A DNA stretch of 64,000 nucleotides from Nostoc sp. C052 (lineage in GTDB: Bacteria; Cyanobacteriota; Cyanobacteriia; Cyanobacteriales; Nostocaceae), in contig NZ_CP040272.1 in assembly GCF_013393905.1 (NCBI RefSeq), positions 6,333,501-6,397,500 of the forward strand, in the 5' to 3' direction. The position numbers and the translations under genes are program-made. The notes below the pieces were generated by a model that made no database searches, was not told the DNA's origin, and worked only from the letters and a program-made list of their open reading frames with translations. This document shows positions 46,599 through 54,881 of this stretch, one piece after another. Each line of letters starts with the position of its first letter. The stretch's first letter is position 1.

Positions 46599-46751
46599 AC
46601 TTCAATTAGCCATTAGTCATTAGTACTTAGACAAAAGGACAAATGACTAAAATGTTGCAATTTCTGCTAGCTTAAAAATAATAAGAAAGTGTCAGTGTCG
46701 CCCTTTAGGATATTCTATCCTTAGTATTTCGCTGTATTGGGAGAAGCAAAA

Positions 46752-46940
46752 ATGACCATAATATTCCAATTTGCCTTGATAGGTCTAGTCCTATTGTCCT
46801 TTGTCCTAGTTGTGGGCGTTCCAGTTGCTTACGCCACTCCTCAAAATTGGGGTGAATCTAAAAAACTACTCTGGGTTGGCTCTGGCGTCTGGATTGGTTT
46901 GGTGTTTTTAGTTGGTTTGTTAAACTTTTTTGTCGTGTAG
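46752..46940 (+). CDS. psbZ: Photosystem II protein Z
   Basis: 62 residues, two membrane helices with the short lumenal loop GVPVAYATPQNWGESKK. PsbZ (Ycf9) is a peripheral core subunit that supports energy transfer and PSII supercomplex stability in the thylakoid. The ATG at 46752 gives the normal length, and an upstream in-frame TTG would add five residues. It lies upstream of ribH, a pairing often seen in cyanobacteria. Confidence 0.95.
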   Translation: MTIIFQFALIGLVLLSFVLVVGVPVAYATPQNWGESKKLLWVGSGVWIGLVFLVGLLNFFVV

Positions 46941-46980
46941 GCGACGGCTTCGCTCTGGCATGAGTACATAATATAAGAAC

Positions 46981-47075
46981 TAGAGGAGCAGAAAAGCCAA
47001 GGTCAAAGACCAAAGGAAAAAAGGAGAAATTTTTTCCGATTTCCTTTTTTCTGACCGTGCTTTTTTGCTCCTCTA
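46981..47075. repeat. 95-bp long inverted repeat between psbZ and ribH
   Basis: TAGAGGAGCAGAAAAGC at the left and GCTTTTTTGCTCCTCTA at the right pair almost fully, with a second inner pairing (AAGGAAAAAAGG ... TTCCTTTTTT). It could terminate psbZ or be a miniature element. No exact target duplication was found. Confidence 0.6.
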
Positions 47076-47129
47076 CATTTAAATAAGAAATGTATAGTGG
47101 CCAGAAGTATAGTTGATTAAGAGGCAGTC

Positions 47130-47711
47130 ATGGCAGTTTTCGAGGGAACTTTTACCCAAACGGAGCCTTTGCGGTTTGCAGTGGTGATTGGTCGATTCAA
47201 TGACCTTGTTACCGGAAAGCTGCTAGAGGGATGTCAAGATTGCTTGAAACGCCACGGCGTAGATCCTAACCCCCAAGGTAATCAGGTAGACTATGTTTGG
47301 GTTCCAGGAAGTTTTGAGGTACCTTTAGTAGCCCGCCAACTAGCGCTTTCTCATCGTTATGATGCTGTAATTTGTCTGGGTGCAGTCATTCGAGGGCAAA
47401 CACCCCATTTTGATTACGTCTCTGCCGAAGTTTCTAAAGGCATTGCCGCCGCTAGCTTTCAAACCGGAGTACCAGTAATTTTTGGCATTTTGACAGTAGA
47501 TACTATGCAGCAAGCCTTAGAACGGGCAGGCATCAAAGGTAATCATGGTTGGGATTACGCCCTGAACGCCCTAGAAATGGCCAGCCTTATGCGGCAACTG
47601 CGTTCTAACCTAGAAGAGCCATATTCTCGAAATAGCCAGTCTTTGCCAGCTTCTTTTCAAAGTGCCAGTGCCGGCAATTTAACGGTAGTAGAGTCAGAAG
47701 AACTGGGCTAG
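47130..47711 (+). CDS. ribH: 6,7-dimethyl-8-ribityllumazine synthase
   Basis: 193 residues, the family's ~155 plus a ~35-residue C-terminal extension. RibH joins the ribitylamino-uracil and dihydroxybutanone phosphate in riboflavin synthesis, usually as a 60-mer shell. Motifs: VVIGRFNDLVTGKLLEG, VPGSFEVPLVA, CLGAVIRGQTPHFDYVS (catalytic His), VIFGILTVDTMQQALERAG and NHGWDYALNALEMASL. No flavin riboswitch is seen in the short leader. Confidence 0.95.
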   Translation: MAVFEGTFTQTEPLRFAVVIGRFNDLVTGKLLEGCQDCLKRHGVDPNPQGNQVDYVWVPGSFEVPLVARQLALSHRYDAVICLGAVIRGQTPHFDYVSAEVSKGIAAASFQTGVPVIFGILTVDTMQQALERAGIKGNHGWDYALNALEMASLMRQLRSNLEEPYSRNSQSLPASFQSASAGNLTVVESEELG

Positions 47712-47743
47712 GTTCGTCATTAGTCATTTGTCCTTTGTTGTTC

Positions 47744-47770
47744 ACCAATGACTAATGACTAATGACTAAA
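47744..47770. repeat. Heptamer repeat (TGACTAA)
   Basis: Three to four tandem seven-base units between ribH and the tRNA gene. Confidence 0.8.
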
Positions 47771-47825
47771 TTAAGGGGTTGACAATTAGAAAGAAATCTG
47801 AGATATTGATATTTGGCAATAGATT

Positions 47826-47897
47826 GCGGGTATAGCTCAGTGGTAGAGCGTCACCTTGCCAAGGTGAATGTCGCGCGTTCGAATCGCGTTACCCGCT
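47826..47897 (+). tRNA. tRNA-Gly (anticodon GCC)
   Basis: A 72-nt cloverleaf: acceptor GCGGGTA/TACCCGC, D-arm GCTCAGTGGTAGAGC, anticodon stem TCACC/GGTGA with loop TTGCCAA (anticodon GCC) and a T-arm with TTCGAAT. Discriminator T, and CCA is not encoded. No variable-arm insertion. A hairpin follows at 47903. Confidence 0.95.
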
Positions 47898-47902
47898 TCC
47901 AA

Positions 47903-47939
47903 CTAAACCTCTTAGAGTCAAAAACTCCAGGAGGTTTAG
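47903..47939 (+). terminator. Possible terminator of tRNA-Gly
   Basis: CTAAACCTC pairs with GAGGTTTAG (9 bp) across a 19-nt loop, starting six bases after the tRNA. Weak T-run. Confidence 0.5.
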
Positions 47940-48605
47940 TATTTTCAGGGTGCATTGAAGTGTTTCTCAATTCTCGCTTGGATTTTGGACTTCGGTGTGA
48001 GCGCTACTTCGTTGCTAAGATGTCACAGTGAGCCTTCAAATTGCTCAGTGCAAATCAGTTGAGTTTTACTGCTAGTAACTACTCTGAGCATTCCGTATGT
48101 GACAATCATTGTTCAAATTGGTATTACCCACTTGCTAAGAAATATAAAACCCAGCTTTAGACTAATCTAGACAGGCATTAGCTTGGCTACAATCTTTACA
48201 GGTGTTATCAATTAGTTTTGTAGGGTTTGTTGTTGTCTATTGTTTATGAGCGTAGCCTTTCTAAACGATTTGTTTTCGGAGTGGTCGCCATCGTAAGCTT
48301 AAAATTATTCCAGGTGTGTCAGCATAATAAATGCCCAAAAATGTAACTACATTACCTTGAAAGCGACAGATGAAGAGAAGGAAGTTTTTAAACAAGATTA
48401 CTAGCTACGGGGAAAACTACAAACAGATGACTCCGTAGTTATATGATAATTACGATACTTAGATTGAGAAGCATCTACTGTTTGCGCTCATGGCGATGTT
48501 TGCAAGCCGGTCTATGTATATCAAGAGAGAAGCCTTATTAGGCATTTACCAAGTTACTATATTCTCGCAGTTCGTGTAAAACACGCTCAAGTTATTAGAA
48601 CGCTT
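47940..48605. other. Intergenic region without recognised genes
   Basis: AT-rich 660 bp. No repeat array, RNA family or frame with codon-like structure could be supported. The promoter of the zinc-ribbon protein/proA operon must be near the right end. Confidence 0.4.
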
Positions 48606-49013
48606 GTGCAATCTCAAAAACCCGAAAAAATCGATTTCAATGCTGAATACCCCTGCCCCTGTCGTCGTCGGGGTCAGTTAATTCCGATTACGTTGACAGA
48701 AGCATTTGGTTGCGATCGCTGTCAGCAAATCTTTGTTGTAGAAGATAATGGTCATGTCCTAGAACAGCTTTCTACCACCTATCCCTACAAACGGGCTTGG
48801 CGGTGGATGGGAAATAGTTGGCATGTTGTCCATCCCCGCTTAGGAGAAAGCTATCTGCCTATAGCGCTCGGCATTATTTTCGTGCTAGTGATTATATGGC
48901 TACCATTAGCACTGCGATTGGCAAATGGTTCTAGCATTATTGCTTGGGCAATGGTGGCAGTGCTATTAGCTATTCTACCAGCACTAATGGTCTGGCTTAC
49001 CTACAGACGTTAA
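48606..49013 (+). CDS. Small zinc-ribbon membrane protein
   Basis: 135 residues with GTG start. The soluble N-terminus has CPC (PCPCRRRGQLIPI) and CDRC (FGCDRCQQIF), a likely Zn ribbon. Two C-terminal helices follow (ALGIIFVLVIIWLPLALRLA and IIAWAMVAVLLAILPALMVWLTY). It ends four bases before proA, so the two are translationally close and probably one operon. The function is unknown. The linkage to proA in cyanobacteria deserves checking. Confidence 0.75.
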   Translation: MQSQKPEKIDFNAEYPCPCRRRGQLIPITLTEAFGCDRCQQIFVVEDNGHVLEQLSTTYPYKRAWRWMGNSWHVVHPRLGESYLPIALGIIFVLVIIWLPLALRLANGSSIIAWAMVAVLLAILPALMVWLTYRR

Positions 49014-49017
49014 CTCA

Positions 49018-50283
49018 ATGACTGTTGAAGTTTTGGACGATCACCCCGAACCGATTACTAGTGCCCAACGAGCCTATCAAGCTTCCCTAAAGTTGGGGAT
49101 CACAAAGGGGGCAGACCGGAGTCGTGCAGTATTGGCGATGGCACAGGCGCTTGAGCGCTCATTTGACGACATTCTCGAAGCCAATACCTTGGATTTAGAA
49201 GCCAGTCGAGAAATGGCAGTGCCAGAGTTGATATTGGACTGGCTAAAGCTGACTCCCACAAGGCTGGAGATGACAGTAGACATTTTACAACGGTTGGGGG
49301 AATTATCAGATCCGCTGCGACGCGTCAGAACTGCTGACTATCAACTGGGAGATTCCCAGAGTTACACCCAGTTAATGCCCTTGGGAGTGATTGGATTTAT
49401 TTATGAAGCTTTTCCCGATTTAGGAGCGATCGCAGCGGGTTTTTGTATTAAAACTGGCAATAGTATAATTCTCAAAGGTAGTACTGAAGCTAGTCATTCT
49501 AACGCCGCCATCGCTGAGGCACTGCAAAATGCGATCGCCGAAGTTGGACTACCATCAGGTTGTGTAGAACTGATCACAGCCGAACATGGTGCTTCAATTC
49601 GGGATTTAGTTACCCAAGATGAGTACGTGAATTTGGTGATTCCCTACGGACGTTCTAGTTTGGTGCAACAGGTAGTACGACAGTCTACTTGCCCAGTTTT
49701 AAAGTCAGCAATGGGTAACTGTTATCTCTACTGGTCGCCCAATAGCAGCTTAGAAATGGTGCGCTGGATGATTCTTGATAGCCATCAAAGTGAACCCGAT
49801 CAAGTCAACGCCATTGAAAAGGTACTAGTTCATCGTCAAGCCTTACCATCATCCTTAGCAGTTTTGTGGAACAGCTTGATAGAAAAAGGCTTTGAAATTA
49901 AAGGGGATGCCGAACTGGTACAAGCCTTTCCCCAATTACAACTGGTGAAAGAGGGCGAATGGGGAAACCCTTATTTAACTAGGACAGTAGCATTTAAATT
50001 GGTGGATAGCTTAGAGACTGCGATCGCCTGGATTAATGAACACAGCAGTGGTCATGCCGACTCTATTGTTACTGAATCTTACCAGGAAAGTCGGCAGTTT
50101 GCTTTGGGAGTTAATAGTGCCTCTACCTACATCAACACTTCCCCGCGTTTTTCCCGCAACCCCTCGCGGGGAGATTCAGTATTTCTTGGTATGTCTAATC
50201 AAAAAGGTCATCGGCGGGGATTTATCAGCCTGGAAACCTTGACTACCGTCAAGCACATTGTTCAGGGAAATGGCAGGTTTTAA
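49018..50283 (+). CDS. proA: Gamma-glutamyl phosphate reductase (proline synthesis)
   Basis: 421 residues, the usual length. It reduces glutamyl-5-phosphate to the semialdehyde with NADPH. Seen: N-terminal AYQASLKLGITKGADRSRAVLAMAQAL, PLGVIGFIYEAFPD, SIILKGSTEASHSN (substrate/cofactor region), IPYGRSSLVQQV, the active-site Cys segment SAMGNCYLYW (family GxC) and ASTYINTSPRFSR, FLGMSNQKGHRRG. Replacement of the usual CHVY by CYLY is a small deviation near the nucleophile. Start ATG at 49018 overlaps no gene. Paired with the zinc-ribbon protein upstream. Confidence 0.93.
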   Translation: MTVEVLDDHPEPITSAQRAYQASLKLGITKGADRSRAVLAMAQALERSFDDILEANTLDLEASREMAVPELILDWLKLTPTRLEMTVDILQRLGELSDPLRRVRTADYQLGDSQSYTQLMPLGVIGFIYEAFPDLGAIAAGFCIKTGNSIILKGSTEASHSNAAIAEALQNAIAEVGLPSGCVELITAEHGASIRDLVTQDEYVNLVIPYGRSSLVQQVVRQSTCPVLKSAMGNCYLYWSPNSSLEMVRWMILDSHQSEPDQVNAIEKVLVHRQALPSSLAVLWNSLIEKGFEIKGDAELVQAFPQLQLVKEGEWGNPYLTRTVAFKLVDSLETAIAWINEHSSGHADSIVTESYQESRQFALGVNSASTYINTSPRFSRNPSRGDSVFLGMSNQKGHRRGFISLETLTTVKHIVQGNGRF

Positions 50284-50731
50284 ATAATTCGTAATTACGC
50301 TCTCTACGATCTGGTGCGCGTAGTTTGCTTCTCTGTAGAAGTACGAATACTCGCTAACGTAATTCGTAATATTTTTCAAAATCTTTGAGCTTGCATTATA
50401 AGTAATCAATAAGCTGATACTATCAATAATTAGCTTGCTCAATCCAAAACCTTGTCTACAAAGGCTTGTATTTCACCAGGCAAATATTTTAGGACTTGTG
50501 TATAGACTGTAGATAAACTCTCAGGGAAATAAAGCATAGCTTTAGCTCTTTGGGGTTGTGAGGTTTTAAATTTAACAAAATCTTAATTTCTACTTGATCC
50601 TGGCTTGGTAGGTTCCTTGTATTTGGTTGAGCAGCAATTAGGAGACAAGTTAAATCAAGCCTTTTTTGTGCTTTTCGCAACTGACCCTCCTAAAATTTGC
50701 CAACTGTATTTACATCTGGGAAGGGGTGAAT
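50284..50731. other. Intergenic region before the phosphatase
   Basis: Starts with AATTCGTAAT heptamer-type text and a GC-rich palindromic repeat (about 50300-50345). The rest has no supported gene. Weak minus-strand frames around 50490-50680 show no family features. Confidence 0.4.
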
Positions 50732-52303
50732 ATGGAACTTATGGATGGTACACGCCTGCTAGTAAATCGGTGCGGAAGGCGGAATTTTTTGTTGGGTGCA
50801 GGATTCTTAACGGGGTTAACAGTAGCTAGCCAATTGCATCCAGTATTGGCTACCCCAAGGTTTTCTGGCTATCCGTTTAGTCTTGGGGTTGCCTCTGGCG
50901 ATCCTTTGCCGGATGCTGTTGTTATCTGGACACGACTAGCTCCAAATCCACTCTCTGGAGGTGGAATGCCATTGATAAATGTGCCAGTGCAGTGGCAAGT
51001 CGCCCTTGATGAAAATATGAGACAGGTAGTGCAGCGAGGAACAGCACTGGCGACACCAGAGTTAGCCCACTCAGTCCACGTTGATGTCTGTGGGCTAAAC
51101 CCTAATCGATGGTACTGGTATCAATTTAAAGTGGGTAGCGAAGTTAGCCCCATTGGGCGGACTCGCACAGCCCCAGCATCTTATAGTTATACCCAACAAC
51201 TGAACTTTGCTTTTGTCTCCTGTCAAGACTGGCAAAATGGCTACTATACGGCTTATCGGCATTTGGCTGAGGAAAATCTCGACCTTGTAGTTCATTTGGG
51301 TGATTACATCTATGAATACGGGCCACTGCCCGGTGGCCCACGTCAGCATAATAGTCCAGAAATCATCACTCTTTCCGACTACCGTAATCGTTACGCTCTA
51401 TACAGAACAGACCAGAGTCTCCAAGCTGCTCATGCGGCTTTTCCCTGGATTGTCACTTGGGATGATCACGAAGTTGATAATAACTACGCCAACTTAAGCC
51501 CCGAAGACAATCAAACCCAAGAGGCTTTTAGAAAACGGCGAGCCAATGCCTACCAGGCTTACTATGAACACATGCCCCTACGTCAGTCTGCATTGCCCAA
51601 GGGACCAGATGCGCTGCTTTATCGGCGCTTGACTTTTGGTAATTTAGCTGAGTTCAATGTACTAGATACGAGGCAATATCGCACTAATCAACCTTGTGAT
51701 GATGGACTTAAGCCTCAATGCCCCGGAGCTTTTGATCCCAATGCGACAATGACCGGCTCAAAACAAGAGCAGTGGCTACGAAAAGGGTTAGACCAGTCGC
51801 GATCGCGCTGGAATGTGATTGCTCAACAGGTGATGTTTGCCCAGTACAATTTCAATAGCAGTCCAGGCCCAGGTATCTTCAATATGGATCAGTGGGATGG
51901 CTACGTAGCTGCACGTAATCGGCTCCTGAGTTTTCTCAACCAGCGTCAACCTTCTAATCCTGTGGTAATTAGCGGAGACATCCATTCTAGTTGGGTACAC
52001 GATCTGAAGCTTGACTTCAATAACCCAAGCTCACCAACTGTAGGCACTGAGTTTGTCGGAACTTCAATTACCTCTGACTTTCCGACTGCATTCATCGCTC
52101 CATCTCAAGCTGCTCTACCTAATAATCCTCATACTAAGTTCTTTAACGGTGCTTACCGGGGATACGTCCGCTGCAACCTGACTCCAAAACGCTGGCAAAG
52201 TGACTACCGCGTTGTCTCAAGCATTGTTGACTTAAATGCCTCTGTCAAAACCCTAGCTTCCTTTGTAGTCCAAAACGGACAACCAGGAGCGCATCTAAAT
52301 TAA
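50732..52303 (+). CDS. phoD: PhoD-like alkaline phosphatase, Tat-exported
   Basis: About 523 residues from the ATG at 50732, which follows AAGGGGTGA. The twin-arginine signal is NRCGRRNFLLGAGFLTG. PhoD_N domain about 45-130 (PFSLGVASGDPLPDAVVIWTRLAP), then the metallophosphatase core: FAFVSCQDWQNGYYTAYRHLAEENLDLVVHLGDYIYEYG, TWDDHEVDNNYAN and SGDIHSSWVHD (metal ligands). Such enzymes use Ca and Fe to free phosphate from esters and diesters. Probably phosphate-starvation induced, but no Pho box was confirmed. A second Tat-exported phosphatase is at 61618. Confidence 0.92.
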   Translation: MELMDGTRLLVNRCGRRNFLLGAGFLTGLTVASQLHPVLATPRFSGYPFSLGVASGDPLPDAVVIWTRLAPNPLSGGGMPLINVPVQWQVALDENMRQVVQRGTALATPELAHSVHVDVCGLNPNRWYWYQFKVGSEVSPIGRTRTAPASYSYTQQLNFAFVSCQDWQNGYYTAYRHLAEENLDLVVHLGDYIYEYGPLPGGPRQHNSPEIITLSDYRNRYALYRTDQSLQAAHAAFPWIVTWDDHEVDNNYANLSPEDNQTQEAFRKRRANAYQAYYEHMPLRQSALPKGPDALLYRRLTFGNLAEFNVLDTRQYRTNQPCDDGLKPQCPGAFDPNATMTGSKQEQWLRKGLDQSRSRWNVIAQQVMFAQYNFNSSPGPGIFNMDQWDGYVAARNRLLSFLNQRQPSNPVVISGDIHSSWVHDLKLDFNNPSSPTVGTEFVGTSITSDFPTAFIAPSQAALPNNPHTKFFNGAYRGYVRCNLTPKRWQSDYRVVSSIVDLNASVKTLASFVVQNGQPGAHLN

Positions 52304-52323
52304 GCAAATCTCACTAATCAAAC

Positions 52324-52352
52324 AAACCCCTCAGATTATATTTGGGGGGTTT
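52324..52352 (+). terminator. Terminator after phoD
   Basis: AAACCCCTCA faces TTTGGGGGGTTT (GC-rich stem, 7-nt loop) and is followed by T-rich TTCAATATA. Confidence 0.75.
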
Positions 52353-52902
52353 CAATATAGGATGAAATCCGATTCGGATGCTATTGTGTCAGCATTTCTC
52401 TGGTGTTCGGATATAGATAGAAATTATATCTGAGTTACCAAAAGGATAATAGCCTTAAAAAATACGGAAAATACGGGAGATTATTGAGGAGATTACGCTA
52501 TTTTAGGCAATAGCGATCGCCTGTTCAATTCTACACTGAATCAATTTTACTAAAGAGTTATTTTTGGCATTTCTTTGCAATACTTAACTAACTTCTAATT
52601 AAAAAAAGTGAACATAGATTAAAAATGATAACTAACACCATAAATTATTAAGTACTTCAGGCTAAATTGAGAGTATACTTAATAGTTGAAATCTAGTTAA
52701 AAGTTTAAGTAACTATGTGCAAATAAACTTAAACATTTGTTTAGTTTTTTATATATTACCATTTATTGGAGTATTAAATACTAAAAGGACAAAGTTTATT
52801 TGTGTCAACTTACTAACTAGGTTATCGAGCAAGGTGGTGAAAATCCGACCAAAGCCAAGTACTAACAGCGAAAAAAAGTAAACTTCACAAAAAATACGTA
52901 AT
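52353..52902. other. AT-rich region and possible structured leader of the USP gene
   Basis: Mostly AT-rich. About 52810-52870 is markedly less AT-rich (ATCGAGCAAGGTGGTGAAAATCC... and CCGACCAAAGCCAAG) and looks like a folded RNA leader, but it fits none of the riboswitch consensus sequences I know. No gene seen. Confidence 0.4.
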
Positions 52903-53754
52903 ATGATAAGAAGAATTTTGCTGGCTGTATCAGGATTGGGACACGCAGAAGAAATGCTCAAAACCCTGAAAGAAATCCCTTCAATTCAATCTGCAAAAGT
53001 CACAATTTTGCATGTTGTTCAGGCACAAAGTACTGCTGCTACCATGACAAGTAAATGGGAAAATGGTGGTAAAATTCTGGCGAATGCTATTCAAACTTTG
53101 AACTTAGATCCTAGCCAGGTTTCTTCAATTTTGCGGGAAGGCGACCCCAAAGATGTAGTTTGCCAAGTAGCTGATGAAATCGATGCCGACTTGATTATTA
53201 TGGGTTCACGCGGACTGAAGCGGCTGCAATCGATTTTATCGAATTCAGTCAGTCAGTATGTTTTCCAGCTATCTTCTCGCCCCATGTTGCTAGTAAAAGA
53301 CGACATTTATGTTAAAAGAATTAAGCGCATCATGGTGGCAATAGACAACTCTGATTCAGCAAAAAATTGCTTGAAATTGGCACTGTTTTTACTGCGAGAT
53401 ATTCCAGGTGGCGAGTTAATTTTGGCAAATATTAGTACAGATTTAGGTGGAAAAAAATCGGAAATAACCAAGGTTAACTCAGATAAAAATCCAGTTTTAG
53501 CAGCCGCAGTTGCGGAAGCAGAAAAACAAGGTATCCAATCTCGTTCTTATATCAGCAGTGGTAAACCTGGTGAAGAAATTTGTCGGTTGGCAGAAGAGTT
53601 GAATATAGACTTATTATTGCTCGGTTCTCCAGATCGCCGTCCATCGATCGCTAAGAGTTTTGTTGATATAGACAGACTCATCGGATCTTCCTTGTCTGAC
53701 TATGTTCGAGTCAATGCTACTTGTCCGGTATTGTTGGCGCGGACAATCGCTTAA
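52903..53754 (+). CDS. Tandem universal stress protein (UspA-type)
   Basis: 283 residues with two USP folds. Domain 1 about 1-130 (RRILLAVSGLGHAEEML, DLIIMGSRGLKRLQSILSNSVS), domain 2 about 138-283 (KRIMVAIDNSDSAKN, DLLLLGSPDRRPSIAKSF). The G-2x-G-9x-G(S/T) ATP-binding element is good in domain 1 and weaker in domain 2. Role likely in stress signalling. No membrane helix. A terminator with a T-tail on both sides follows. Confidence 0.88.
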   Translation: MIRRILLAVSGLGHAEEMLKTLKEIPSIQSAKVTILHVVQAQSTAATMTSKWENGGKILANAIQTLNLDPSQVSSILREGDPKDVVCQVADEIDADLIIMGSRGLKRLQSILSNSVSQYVFQLSSRPMLLVKDDIYVKRIKRIMVAIDNSDSAKNCLKLALFLLRDIPGGELILANISTDLGGKKSEITKVNSDKNPVLAAAVAEAEKQGIQSRSYISSGKPGEEICRLAEELNIDLLLLGSPDRRPSIAKSFVDIDRLIGSSLSDYVRVNATCPVLLARTIA

Positions 53755-53863
53755 GGTAAATAGTGTTGAGTATAAGAATTGTTGGACTAGGATAGTAAAA
53801 AAATAAGATTTGTCTTGTCTTGAATACCTCAGCATGTGCTAACAGCACTAAGTTGATAAATAA

Positions 53864-53899
53864 AAACCCCTACACTATTGGTGCAGGGGTTATTTATTT
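53864..53899. terminator. Bidirectional terminator between the USP gene and psbM
   Basis: AACCCCTACAC with GTGCAGGGGTT (one mismatch, small loop), with A-run before and T-run after, so it can end transcripts from both sides. Confidence 0.8.
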
Positions 53900-53912
53900 T
53901 ATACACAAACTC

Positions 53913-54029
53913 TTAACTATCTTTTCCACCTTCGCGGCTAGCAGTTTGGATGTACAGAATTAGTAAAAACACAGCGGGGACTAGTACGAACAAAATGCTC
54001 GCTATGAACCCCAGGTCATTAACTTGCAT
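53913..54029 (-). CDS. psbM: Photosystem II protein M
   Basis: 38 residues: MQVNDLGFIASILFVLVPA then a single helix, ending YIQTASREGGKDS. It matches PsbM, a one-helix subunit at the PSII dimer interface. Start ATG at 54029, stop TAA at 53913. Preceded on the same strand by the ferredoxin gene (54184-54480). Confidence 0.93.
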   Translation of the reverse strand: MQVNDLGFIASILFVLVPAVFLLILYIQTASREGGKDS

Positions 54030-54183
54030 AGCAAGAAAGCCTCTCTTAAATTTCCAGTCAACAACATTAGGATACCATTATCGATGACCGAGTTATACCA
54101 ATTCAAAATTCAAAATTCAAAATTTCAATTGAGTTTACTCAATCTTGGTAAGTATTTTGACTACTGACTGGATACAAAATAAC

Positions 54184-54480
54184 TTAAGGCTTCGTGACTA
54201 CGCTGACTGAGCCATTCACTAAAGTTTGACAGGCAAGGCGGTAATTATCCGGTTTTTTCTTGAATTTCCGGTTTTCTACGTCTGTGCGGGGGGAAAGATT
54301 TGCTAGTCCTTCGACTATCTCCACAACACAAGTACCACATTGACCATTACCACCACAATTGGTCATCTTGCCAATCAATGTATATATATCAATGCCATTT
54401 TGGATCGCCTTGAGCCGGAGATTAGCACCATCTGCCGCTACTACTTCTTTATTCTCTTTAACGAATTTGATATTACCCAT
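54184..54480 (-). CDS. Small 2Fe-2S ferredoxin-like protein
   Basis: 98 residues with a ferredoxin fold: CGGNGQCGTC (three cluster ligands) and LACQTLVNGSVSVVT (fourth Cys). The Cys spacing CxxxxxCxxC is that of the adrenodoxin/chloroplast-like family. Strong SD GGAGG before ATG at 54480. Sits between psbK and psbM on the same strand. Such ferredoxins next to PSII genes are recurrent in cyanobacteria, and the electron partner is unknown. Confidence 0.88.
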   Translation of the reverse strand: MGNIKFVKENKEVVAADGANLRLKAIQNGIDIYTLIGKMTNCGGNGQCGTCVVEIVEGLANLSPRTDVENRKFKKKPDNYRLACQTLVNGSVSVVTKP

Positions 54481-54618
54481 AACTAGACTCCTCCTTGACT
54501 GTAAGCTTGGCTTTCAAGGCTTCATATTGACATGGCTTGATTAAGATCATATTTATTATATTAATTCATTACAAAATATTAATAAATGTTAACTTTGTCA
54601 AATATAGCATCACAAAAA

Positions 54619-54645
54619 ATAGGACAGGTAGAATACCTGTCCTAT
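54619..54645 (-). terminator. Terminator of psbK
   Basis: Perfect 12-bp stem ATAGGACAGGTA/TACCTGTCCTAT with a 3-nt loop. On the minus strand it is followed by TTTTTT. Confidence 0.88.
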
Positions 54646-54665
54646 AAATTGAAAAATAGATTAAC

Positions 54666-54803
54666 TTACCTAAATCCTACGGCTGCTTGCCAAACGAAAG
54701 CAAGCAACAAGAAGAATACGGGGATGACTGGGAGAACGTCTACCAAAGGATCGAAGATTTGGTAAGCTTCAGGCAGTTTTGCTAATAAAAGTGCTGCTTC
54801 CAT
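54666..54803 (-). CDS. psbK: Photosystem II protein K
   Basis: 45 residues: [19 protein letters not shown], then [19 protein letters not shown], ending AAVGFR. This is the processed-type PsbK with the N-terminal leader and one membrane helix, a subunit near CP43. Start ATG at 54803, stop TAA at 54666. It follows tgt at 78 bp on the same strand, an arrangement known from other cyanobacteria. Confidence 0.95.
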
Positions 54804-54881
54804 GTTTGTTTAAATCCAACTATCCAACACAGCTTTCATAATTGAGAAGTATCTTAACATGGTTTGAGTATCGATCATTGG

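Noticed and set aside
47813..48031. Open frame covering the tRNA-Gly gene
   Set aside because: It runs straight through a complete cloverleaf and the following hairpin, with no protein family features.
52810..52870. c-di-AMP or cobalamin riboswitch before the USP gene
   Set aside because: Key conserved blocks of both classes are missing. Only a short GGTG-AAA-TCC likeness is present.
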